Of a stretch of 64,000 nt of DNA, positions 24,601 to 37,500 are shown piece by piece (the stretch's first letter is position 1; every line of letters begins with the position of its first letter). A model generated the notes under the pieces. It did no database searches, was not told where the DNA came from, and saw nothing but the letters and a program-made list of their open reading frames with translations. This DNA is from Spirodela intermedia (taxonomy: Eukaryota > Streptophyta > Magnoliopsida > Alismatales > Araceae), in contig LR746266.1 of NCBI GenBank assembly GCA_902729315.2, forward strand, positions 6,316,259 through 6,380,258, written 5' to 3'. The translations under genes and the position numbers were made by a program.

Positions 24601-27600
24601 ACAAACTTTATAAAACACAACTAGGAAAACTTATGATTATCCATAAAGAAACTTTTTTACGATTAACCACTGGATGATTAAAAGTGAATCAGATGAAATG
24701 TAAGAAAGTGTTGCCTGATGAAATCAAGGAATCTTTGATTAGCGAATCTAAAAAGAACGCCAGCATGCTTTCTTAAATTCCAAGAAATCTTGGAACAAAT
24801 ACAACCAGAAAGGATGACAGCCATTGTTATTATTTATTTACTGAATCATTTCAAAAAACAAAAGGCAAAGAGTACAACTTGTACTCTCTTCAACAGCTAT
24901 CCAATGTCATCCATTAAGGCACCACCAACACGACTTTTCACGATATGAACTAAAAAAATCAGCTGTGTCCAAATCAGACCATTCTTGTTTTCAAGTGGCT
25001 ATCATTAATATGGTTCACATTTCACTACGAAGTAAGAAATTTAGTTTTTCAATTCGATTTTGTAAAATGTACTACCACAGAACCATTCTTTAAGTTATAA
25101 TTCAAAGATTGGATTCCCCATGTAGATCATCCCAACTTACCAGCTACACCCGAAGATGAACATTCCACTTTAGAAGATGTTGATGGGGATGAGTGGGTTC
25201 CAAAGGCATCATGCTGTGGAGATTGTGCACTGATGCTGCGTGATGCGCTTTGGGCAGATGGTTGAATATCATCTTGAGACCTCTCACCAATCCTTTTTTG
25301 ATTAGTTAACTTCCTTTGTGCATACTGACGAGAAGGAGACGGTTTTGGTGGCTCAAATGCTTTGGATATCCCACCAACCCAGGACCAAACAGCATCTCTG
25401 TTTTCAATTGTCCACAAAAGCTTCAGGCCATAAACAAATATGCGCTGACAATTATCTGCTATGACAACGTTAAAGCCGTCATCATCACTTGGGTCAGATC
25501 GTGTGCAGTCAGATTCACTCCCATTTTCAAACTCAGACCTAACGTAGGACATCTCTGGATTTTTCTTGCCTGCTTTTTGCCATGCGAGTAACCTTGCTGG
25601 GTCAGCTTTCGGAGCCTGTTTCCGAATGGTGAAATAATCAGAATACAGTAGGAACCCCTCATCTCGATGTTTCTCCACATCAGCACCTGAATATCTGCAT
25701 TTCCTCTTACTCACGCTACCTTGCGTCTTCTTTGTTGACTGACAGTCTTGAAGATCAGTGTCACAATCCCTGTTCAAATAAGCCTTAAGCAGGTGAAGAT
25801 CAAGGCCCTGATAAATAAGATCCAAGGGATCACGCTTGCAATCAAAAGTGTAGTGCTGTTTACCACGGCTGTAACAGAGTTCATATTTCAACTTTGTCAT
25901 TTGAAAAGTCAGTTCACTGGCAGGGTCATCTTCACCTAAAGGCATATGCTTAATGCAAGTAGGTGTTGAATCGAGACGGAGAAAGAATTCTGTCATGACC
26001 TTATCCAATGATAAATTTCCAGATCTAGCCACTCTTGGAATACCAAAACGTGGCCACCGAGAAAAGGAACGCAGCTTATGAGGAGGATTATAATTCAAGT
26101 TCCACCATTTAAAAATCCAGACTAAGTCGTGCGCACCAAGATTCATGGTGGGACACTTAAAAGCATTACTGTCAGAGTTTTGTGGGGATCCATTGAAAGG
26201 CTCATTTACAGAACCATCAGGCATAACCAAAAGCATATTCTGACTCTCACCAGGACGAAAAGAAGGCCTCAGAGAAAAGCTCCAACGAAGAGACAGAGAT
26301 ATTGATCGAAAGGTATCATAAACTTTTTTCCTAGGCTCCCCTTCTGCGGGAAGGGCATGTAGATAATGATTAAGTGGATTCCCAGATTCGCAATCCCAGT
26401 CCATGTCCACCTCAAGAGAAAAACTAGGAGAATCAATGAAAGGACAAGAGCCACCAGCTGGAAGTTTTAAATCACAATTATTAGTCAAACTCTCTAAGCT
26501 AGTAAGAAAAATCTTAAAGTCCTTTGCAGAAAATATAACATGACCATCTGTCTTCTGGATATCCATAAAACCAGACACAATTTGAAATTTATCAAGTTTT
26601 TCGTAAGGGTTAGTCGTAGCAAGGAAGTTCCATTTAGTCTCATTGAAACTCAAGCTTATTTTCCCATGTATGTAGTACCTCACATCATCCCACCATGGTA
26701 GGCTGCGCTCTTTCTTAACAGGTTGACTATTTACGTTTTTCATGTCCAAACTTTTACTTCTGACGCTGAGGCTCGCCCTGCGTAGTGCAACTGTAAAGGC
26801 ATAGCTTATATCAGCAAAAGCAGGCTCATATCCGACTCCGAAGGAGACTTCCCCTTTCTGGAAAAAGATTGGAAGATCAGAGTACATTTTCATAGGTGGG
26901 GTTGTGCCACTAGCAGAACGCAACATGCATACTCTCCTCCACCTACCAATGAAAACATCCTGATGAATCTGAGGCTGGAAGCAGGTCGCCTGTGAGGTAG
27001 AACGCAATTTAAGTACATTGATATTGCTTCAGTTGAATCACAAAAGTGACCAAAATTACACTTAAATGAGGAAAGACTAACACAATATGGACCTAAAAAT
27101 CTCCACAGCTCCTAGTCATCCAATATAAAATGTTTATAGCATTAATGATATCAAACTTTGAGCTTGATAACTTGAAACAGAGCTCAAAAAAATATAGATT
27201 CTTATACAACTATAGCAATGAACTTCTTCACTCCAGATTATCACATAAATAGTAAATGGCTACGATGACTCCAAGAATTGTTTTATTTGCCACTCCTCCA
27301 TCTTCCTTGTCCATGGTATTTGCCTTGCGAAGCTTCTAAAATCATCGGTATTTGCCTTGAAAAGCTTCTTAAATCATCATATTATCATCTCCATCCTAAT
27401 TGGAGACATTTTCTCTTCCTCCAGCAAAATAATTTCTTAAACCCTCCCCACATCTCAACCTAATCCCCCAGGCATTCCCCAGCCTACAACATCATCAGAT
27501 CATGCCGTAGGCGTTGAGTTCCTAAGTGAGAATCCTTTGATGAAGAAAACACGTGGATAAAGTGAATGAGAGAGAAGAAATAAAGTAATTGAAAAAAAGA

Positions 27601-30600
27601 AGACAGTAAAAAAGGAAAGCAAGTGAAGGTGAAACAAGAGAGAAAATCGAACGAAGCAGAAAGCTAGAGGGACAAAAGATGCACCCTTCAAAATAAAGAT
27701 CTCCATGAAAGAGATGTGTCAATCACACTCCCATGAAGTCAGTTCCACATTGACTGATTGAATTTGAAGAGAATCCCAACTTGAAAAGAGATCTCTAAGA
27801 AATAAAGTGAATAACATGTAATAGCTTGCAACATGCCACACGAATTCTGAGACGAAAGGATGTAATGAGAGTTGCATGTCACCAAGACATCACATCTGGT
27901 AGCTTTAACTTAAGGGATTTACTTGATGGAGATAATCTGTACTAGTTTTCTTCAACGATAAGCTTTATACTAAGAGTTCCCTAATTAGATGATCTATGAC
28001 ATCGGGTAATTAGATATTCATATTCAAGAATGATAGATGTTTGCAAACTGTTAAATTGTGTGAAAGACATTGTATGCTCAAGTGTTCAAGGAAATGTGAC
28101 TATCTTAAAGATGATTTTAGAACAATTTTTTTTCATATTGTTACAAAAATTTGCTTACATTTTTAAGTAAAGAGTTAGCATTTACTTCAAACTTCGGATA
28201 TATTACGAGTACAGTTGGAACTGTCACAAAAGAGGCCATATGCATGCCACAAAACAACGGGTTGTAGCATGAAATCATGATAGATCTTCTACCCTTATCT
28301 TTCCATTCTTGCACGTTATCACATATGAATTAATAAATACAGGCCGATCCCTGTTGCATGACCCAAAACCCTACCAACAATAAGCTGCAAAAAGGGTGAG
28401 AGGAATCTTTGTGAACTCTACTTGTCGACAGCATGATGCAACATGAAGGTTGCATATTGTGGCCAGATAACAAGAAATTTTACTACTACATTGGGAAAGT
28501 AAGCAAATACGCAGGTAATGTTAAGCTTCAGAAAACCTCTTCCACCCTTTTCGACCAGGCTATCACTACCTTATCCCAGCTAGTTGACATGACGACAGTC
28601 TGGCATGCAATGAAACTAAAACAGCTGCTGTCCCGGGTAATTAACTCTAATCCAAGCTCTTCCGAGTATCATCATCTAAAAAGAGACTGAAAAACTAAAA
28701 GAATTTCCGGATATTTGAACATAGTAAACAAAGAACGAGCGATAAAGACACATAAATAATGCGTTCCCCCGTGGAAATCATTGTCTCCCAAAAATAGTGT
28801 TGTGAAAAATATACAACTAAAACATCACGACAAGCTAAATAGCGTCAACAGTACTGAGCCTCACCTGCTGAGCAAGCACGATAAGGCCTTCACATCTGCC
28901 AGAATATCCAGAAAAAAGTGGAAAAGTATAGTTCCGTAGCCGTATAATGAGAGATGTGGTCTGTAAAATCATCTTTCTTCCATAGAACCGAGAAAATGGT
29001 ATATCACAATCTGAAGACAGAGGATCAACTCTATTTATGAACTGTAGCATTCCAGTATCACCTCCTTCAATTTCTGTCAAGGTCAGATCCAACTCTGTGG
29101 CAGTAAGGCATAGGAGTGAACTTCTGGCAGTACTTGGTTGAAAACCAGCCTGAAACCCTCTTCTGCAGGCTCCTGATCCTTCCGAGGGGGACATTTTCTG
29201 GCATGCAAGGTAATAAGATCGAAAGGCCTGGTTATGGATTTCATCTTTCAATTTTTCAATTTCAAACAAGTCATTTGCATCAATTATAATACCATTGTAT
29301 TCGATTTTTTTTTCTGATCCCAAGATGTTGCCATCAGACAAAATATCATCAAGAAATTTCATTCGAACAGCTGACTCACAAACCACATTCCTCATTAAAT
29401 GATAATGCTCATCAAGCCAACCTTGAATTGGTTCTTCCTCAATATCTGCGGTTAACTTTCTTATATTGAATTTCACACATCCAAAATTTGATTTTCCCTT
29501 CACTTTCTTTAGAACATCCTTTCTTGAAGGAGTTAGGAGACTACTTCTTGCAGTAGTGATAAGTTTCAATGCTCGTAACATATCCTCAATAGCATCTTCT
29601 ATGGCACGCAATTGGATTCTATAGGGCATGCAGATGTGAACATCAAGTCCTTGTACGACCCAATCCCATGTGCAGACAACCTGAGGAGCATTTGCAGTTG
29701 AAACAGGAATGCGCGAAATTTGCATACGGCTACTTTTGAGAACCCTAGCTTCATTAAGGCTACAGACTAACCCTTCAAGTAACATGCCTATTCTGGCATT
29801 TTCAGAAAAAATAGACTGCACGTGAACCATTGCCTCAACTCCATCGGCGAGTTCAGCAGATAATCTTAACATCTCTACATCAATAGCAAATACTGACTCC
29901 CTTGTTTTGTGCAGCTTACTAGATTGAACTTGATCATTAATAACTTCTTGAACTTTTTCTGAGTGTTTCTTGTTAAATAATCCTTCATTATGAAATGCTT
30001 GAAGCTTCTTGTTGTTGAGAACAATCTTCAAACGCAAAAATAGTTCATATAATGCCAAATGAGCGTCAGGCTCCCATCTCATCGTAATATCAGATGCACT
30101 GAAGAGAGAGCAAACAGATATCTCATTAAAACCGCCTGTACGGCGCACTAGCTTCGCATTTTTCATATCGAATAAAACCACTTTGGCACCAGGCCTTTCT
30201 TCTTCAGATAATTCTTCATATATGGCTTTAGTTCTTCGAATTTCCATCTGCAAAGACTTCTTCTCCTTGTTTATGGATGCACTCAGGTGGAAAATTTCAA
30301 GAGAAGTCAAGTAATTTAGATGCTTGCAATCATTGGACAATGTTGATGTTATTGTTGCTCTACGTGGTATGCCATCAGGAGACGCAGTGAATACAACATT
30401 ACCACCATGGGATCCAAAGTTCACACGTTTGGGATCTGGAACAATTGCATCTTCAATAATAATGTCCCCAGAAAAATTTACTGAACACCTTTCAAGGTTA
30501 AGCTTCAGTATTTGTACTCCCCTTCCTCCCGCTTTGCTTGAACGTCTGTCTGTCATCTTTCTACCAGTAGATAGGCGGCGTAATAGCGATCTAAATGACA

Positions 30601-31455
30601 TCACAGTCGATATAAGAGACTCAACGTTCTTTAGATCAAAAAATACGCCCATACCAGTGATATCAACACAACAGATCAATTTCCAGTGTTTGGAATTAGG
30701 CTCTTCGCTGGATTCTATCTCCTTGTGGCCCCAATCTAGACTGACTCGCGCAATATGCATTAAGGAGTCTGAGTTTGTCTCCACACCAAAAAGGTTTTCC
30801 TTTAAACATTCTTGGTATTCATCTGGCTTGTGCAAATGTATTTCGCCAAGTTCTGTATGCAATTGAATCCCCTTACAAGCTATATTATTCGCAAATAAAT
30901 GTGAAGATTGTGAACATCCCTGAATCATCATGTACCATTGATGAGAAATGATTTTATTACAAAATAAACTATTACCAAAGCACATGAAAAATCGTCATAA
31001 TAAACTAAACGACCACAGAAAAACAAATTAAAAACAAACTTACCTCTAAAATGGAGCTTAAGTAATAATGAGATTTGATGAAGATGACAGAATGCATAAT
31101 AAAAGAAAGAATATGGATAATATGCTCTGACTGAGACAGTTAAAACGTCAACCAGAGCAACATAAATATCTAGATAAAAACAGCAAAAGGTGCCTGGAAA
31201 CGCCGGAGAGGTTCTGACTCAAAAGTAATCAATAACTTAAAGATGTCAAATTCAAATACATTTCCAAAAAAAATGAAAATTGAAACTTACAACACCTAAA
31301 TGAAGCAATTATAAAATGAAAGTCTACGGAAAAGCTATCCAAACAAAGTACGCATAAACATTCACCACAGATTAATTACCCTTTAATGAAGCACAGCAAA
31401 CTATGATAATTTAAACAAACAAAACATTCCAAAGGAGATGCGTGGAAATACAAGT

Positions 31456-31502
<47 letters not shown>

Positions 31503-34500
31503 AGGAGACAGGGATAGAAGGGAAACCCAAGTTTGAACCACTCATACTTGAGACCTGGAAGGCAGAATGGACCCAAAAGTTCCTAGGTTCGCTACAGCCA
31601 ATCCAGCCCAATCTATATTGGATTAAACGAACCAGAGAGTATGTGGAAACGAATGAAAGCTGAGTAAAAAGACAGAAGCCATGTTCAAAACTTAAAAGAC
31701 ATATGACGAGTTCTGAAAGAAAAACGTTTCCTAAAATAAAAAACCTGCTAATTCCCCTCTTTCCACTGCACAGCCTCAACCATACTGTCTCACTTTAAGG
31801 GGAGGGACTGTTCCAAAAGGGGTGAACTGAAGCCCCAGTGAACTCTGACCAATGGCATTTGGTTGCAAGCCAGCAGTGAGTTCCAGTAAATCTTGTCCTT
31901 CTTCGCTATAGAGTTTCAGTTTCAGATACCATCACAAAGAGGATTTGGGATCCTCAAAAGATAAACAAAAAGGGGCCCCGCTTTTGAGCACAAATTTCCA
32001 AATAAACATCTGGATACACATGTCAAGAAAACAACAGCGCAAGATACCCACTCACGATAATATTTCTACAGGAAACAAAAAACTTACATGGTATAGAGGT
32101 GAACCGTCAAGACCATACAGCATAATGGTCATTTCTGGTGCTGAAACGGTACAAGTCCACATGATAGATTTCAGCTCATTTTTCCGCGACCCTTCAGCAT
32201 GCATACTTTCTTCCGGAAGAATTACATGCTTCTTCTTTGACATATGAAGTTCAAGCCATGGCTTTAGTCTGTTCATGATGAGGTTACATTGAGTGCCACC
32301 AAGTTTGACATCAATTTCAGCTCTAATGGGAACAGCTGGCTGGAAACAAGTTGTGTTGTAAAGCAATTAGAAATTTCAGAGAGCACAGTAAACAAATCAC
32401 CAAAAATGACAACTGTGATGCACATTATAAATATGGATAAGGACAGCATTCATGGCACATGGAGTCATCCATGTTCATGCCTCAGGCAAAACATCTATGA
32501 CATTAGCAGCAAGAGTTGGCGAAAAAAGTGAAAAGTAAGAGGTAACGAGCCTGATAAAAAAATGTATAATACCATGGCATTCAATATAAAATCCTCAGGA
32601 AAAAAAAATAGGGACACTCATTAAGTAGATTTCATTGACAATACCTAGTAAAATAAATATAGAAAATGCATGAATATATGTAAATAGAGAAAAAAAATTG
32701 TCACAAGAAGCTGGCTGGCACAAACACATGAACATTTTAAGAGAGAAAAATAGAAACAAAGAGGTTCACGAAAAAGAAATGCCAACAATTGGAAGAAATA
32801 AATGCTACTTTTCCTAAAAAAATAATGAATTTTGGGTTTTCTATTACGGGATTTACAAGACTACTTTAAAAAAATATTTTCTGCTTCTCCAAGATACTGT
32901 AGTATCCTTACTAAGATCAGATTTCATTCCGGAGCTTTTAGCTTTGTCAATTTGACAGTACAATCCCACTAAGGAAACCATCCAACGGAAACAGTGGACA
33001 TGCTTCAACGATTGATTAGACAAGGGAAGAAGATATAAAAGGCTTACCTGTGTTGGAACATCAAATGATGCCACCACAGCAACTTTCATAATCTCCAAAA
33101 CAGAAGTTGGACCCTCTCGAAGAAGCTACAAAAGAAAGCACTATAAAAATCACTAAAACACAATTACAATTTAATAAGCATATGACAAAAAAAAAACTAG
33201 GCAAGCAAAACGAACATAGATTTCGCTGAAATCCAATAGAACATCAAAATGTGATGTAGCTTCATCTGAATCCTCAAATGAATGTAGTTTGGTGCACTGC
33301 AGGCGAATACCCATGACATTATTGTCAACAGAAGTGCGATGTCCCTGATGCACAAATCTGACGTCCAGCTTTGGCAAATTGAAGCTAACCTTCCAGAGAG
33401 AAATGGGAAAAAAAAATTGTTACTCAATATTCGTATAGCTTTAGGGAACTGTGTCAACCACAAATAACTAATGAACTTTGTGAAAGGATTAAAAAGCCCC
33501 ACTTCATGGAAGGTAATATGACAGAAACATAGACGCAGAAAATGTCTCAAGAGAAGGAAACAACATCCTTTGAAACCAAAACAAGTAGATCAAAAACGGT
33601 GCTGAAAGTGAAAAAGCGTTAGATTGAAGAAAACGAAGACCAAATTTGATAACGGAAACACTGAAGAATCAGATTTAGACGCCATCCTTATGTTGTAAGC
33701 TTCAGGACAACGGTCAGTGGCTCGTGTATTTTTAAAGGATAGGACGCTTATTCTTGTATATGACTTTTCTTGAAATGAGCAGGCCACGAATCTGTTATTC
33801 TAGGTTGTTTGGATCGCACGTATGGCCAGCACTAACTTGGTATAGTTCACAGCTGCGTCAAGGACATATCACAGCACAATCCTCTTACCACACCAAAGCT
33901 TCTTAAAAGAAACAAAAATGCATGAAGCAGGTGAGCAAACTCGGATAACTCTAAAAATAAACATTGATTTTTTGGAAATACCATCAATTTTCATAATGCC
34001 ATCCTGATTAGGTACAATGTTTCAAACTTCAATGATCAAGTCCGATTCATCAGCCTCGGACAATCTGACTCTAGTCAAGTGTCTTCAAAAGAAGGTTTTC
34101 TAGGGAAAGAGATATTCCCACTCACCAGACAGGGAAGGGGAAGAGAATAGAGAGAGAATATGAACTTATCCCTTGACAATATATCAGTTGAGTACAAGCA
34201 TTGACGTTTGCTACGATTTAATTCAATGAAAGCATTTTTTTTCTGAAACAAAAACAATAACTCTACACACAAAAAATTATGACATGGGAAGGGGAATTTG
34301 TTCCTTCTGTTGTAGTTTTGGGTGAGTTACATAGAAAAATATTCCTTAGCTTTATCTTTCGTTACAAATAGATCTAATCAGAAAGAGAAGTGTAAGTAAA
34401 AGCGTGACTCAATGGGATATCTCGAAGCATTACTATAGGCATATTTCTGCAGAGAAATGATTGAATCAATAGCAGTTATTGATACAGTGATTAAGAAAGG

Positions 34501-37500
34501 ACTCCACATGTTATGTCTCACAAACCTTGTCTGGGAACACAAGGGCATGCTTCTTCAGTGACAGATAAGATTTTTCATCCTTCTGAGACCTTTGAATCAA
34601 TAAGGATTCTGAGTTGGATCCACCACTCAAATCAATACGGTCAAAGTTACCTGGCATAGCCTTAGACTTAACAAACAAGCTCTCATCAAGGTTCATAATG
34701 ATCTCCCCACTTGTCACATCCATATTTCTTACCTTCAATCCCACCTCCCTGTAGAAAAAATTAAACTCAATGACACCAATAAATCAAACTTTCAGCATAA
34801 TTCCTAGACAATTTGAAGTTACCGATAAAATTCAAAAAATAAACAGCAGAGTAAACTAGCAACAAATAATTGTCACTTGACAAATGGAAAGTTTTGACAC
34901 CATAGGTTCACTCATTAAAAATAAATTAAATGTCCATAAGAGAAAGCAATAAAAAACCAATTAGCTAGGAGTTCTAGAGTTACTCTTAAACAAGTATAAA
35001 TAATCATGAGAAGACAGAAACCCCTCCCCTGCTAAAGGTGTTTTTGGAAGGAAATTTTTAGGTCATATCAATATCACATATCTGTCGATTAAATTAATGA
35101 AATAGTCAGCTGTATGCTTCAAGAAAAATAAACTATATACGAAAATAACCAAATAAAAGTTTATTTCAATAAGTACACTTGACGGGAAAAATGCATTAAA
35201 AAATGTTCATTCAGAGTTCATTCGTTAGTGCATTCAAAATTCCACACCCATATTACTATTTATAAAGTCTGGACAGAGATGATACATCATAAAAAAACTA
35301 ATAAATGGAAGACGATATGGAATATCCACATTAGAGACTAAACATGGAAAATTCCTCCGGACAATCCCAGTGAAATACAATAAAAGCTGCACTCAAAATA
35401 TATGGCTTTCTCCTATAACTTGGCCTTCATTTAATCACAACTACAAAATACATTCATTCTCCCTTTGTCTTGATCCCAATAAATTTAGAAAATATATTAA
35501 GGCAAGAAGGCGGAAAAAATTACCTCTCATGCCCCAACTCACAGAGAACTGACAGATCTTCACATACAAAAGATGCAGAGTTTTTCCCAGCAAAGTGGTG
35601 ACCAGTTGGCAAGCACCCAAGTTGGTTGTTATCAGATGTACGGTCATAACTGAGACGTTCATCACAAATGTAGACAAGGAAGGGTAAAAGATGAAGTTTG
35701 ATAAACAAAACTGTGTTGGAACCCCCAATTTTGGATATGTCCACTGTTAACTCTTTCACATCAATGGTTGCTTTTGGAGCCTGCAATTTTTCAAAATTAA
35801 AACCTTCACAAAGCAATAATTAAGTGGCCGTGTACATCCATATTGTTAGAAGATCAATTATCAAGCAAAACGAGTAGATGCTACCTCTTTGACAGCAAAA
35901 AAATAGAAACTTCCAAATGTAGATTACAGTTGCATACCAGTTCATAGGCAGATCAAAAAGGCTTTAATAGTTCTAGCAGGCATAAAAAAATAATGGTCTA
36001 CGAGAAGATATCTAAGTCATTTTACTTAAATAAGGAGATTCGGTTCGTTCAAACCAGTTGTAACTAAAGAATTAAAGAGAAAGTGCTTACCCTCAGAACT
36101 AAATCAGTGATAGAAACTGACAAGAACCTTGCCACATTAACCAAAAGCATCCATTTTCCTCTGCTTGCTAAACGTGACTTCTGGCGACCAACATTTTTTC
36201 CTTTTACCTTTTTTTCTGGGGTTCTCATTACAATCTCTAAGTCACTTATCAAAAAACGCAACTTTGGGTCTCTTGATATGAAACTAAACCCTAGCTTGAC
36301 CAGAGATTTACGCAGGCTAAGCTTGACTTCGCCAACAGAAACAGACTCAACCGCACCCTGAAGAGATGTCAAATTGATTGGATTTATTACCATCTAGATT
36401 TGCATTCCACAGAAGAAGAATAAATAAAGTTTAATATTTCTGCACAAGTAAAAGAAATCCGCAAGAGAGAAAAAGAAAATACAGAAAATAACTACAAGGC
36501 ATTCAATACCACAGGCAACGACACCAGATAACCCGTTGCACTCAATAAATTAGATGAGAAGATGCTGCTGTAATAATGATAGTTCATCATTGACATGGTT
36601 CGTCTCTTCACTTAGTTTTCTACAAAAAAAACTCTACCATCAAGCATAGCTATTTGTTGGCAATGATCAAGAAACAAAATCAGAACGATTAAAATAGCAT
36701 GCTGGACAACAAGTGTTTCTGAAGAAGAATGGCATCCTCCTCTATATTCAATCTAAGAAAAGGGGCATCCAGTGAAAAAGGGGAGACAGTTTGCAAAGTG
36801 AAAATAATTAATGATCAAGAAGAGTCCATATTTTGGCACAGCCCGTCCAAGAAATTCCTCCAAAATTATTCATAGTAATTTTGTACGAATAAATGAGCTA
36901 GTATTAAGATATTTACACAAAATATGACCGAAATTTTTGCACAAAGAAATCATTGATCAGACTTCATGAGAAAGGAGATATCAAGATTGATATGTTACAC
37001 ACTTTTTTACAGGATGAAAGATCATTCAACCGGAAACGCAGGAAAACTTTATCAACCATGGACGAAATGCCTCCAAGAGAAAAGAGATAATACGACAGCA
37101 GACAGACAAAGCAGTAATCATGCAATTTCTTCCTTCATCTCCTTCGCCTTCAACTTTATCCAGGAAAATAGCTATTACAATTAATACCATTATTTTATAT
37201 GCTTTCTTAGTGAGAATATGGCGAAGGAAACTTAAGGTCCATTGAAAAAACCAAGTACAAAAAATAATGGATGAAATTAATACCAATAGTTTATGACATG
37301 AACTTGATTAAGTGCCTATGAGTTGGCAAGTTAGATAGACTGGACCGATTTAAGAGTAAGAAAAAGAATTCATTCATGGGGTTCATCAGTTGTGGGCACA
37401 CGAATGAGATTACCAGATAAGCGGAATTGGTCCACTTCAAGTTTATTCCGTAGAAAGTTTAACCGCTTTATAAGTTCAGAACTCAGGCATACAAGGGGCC

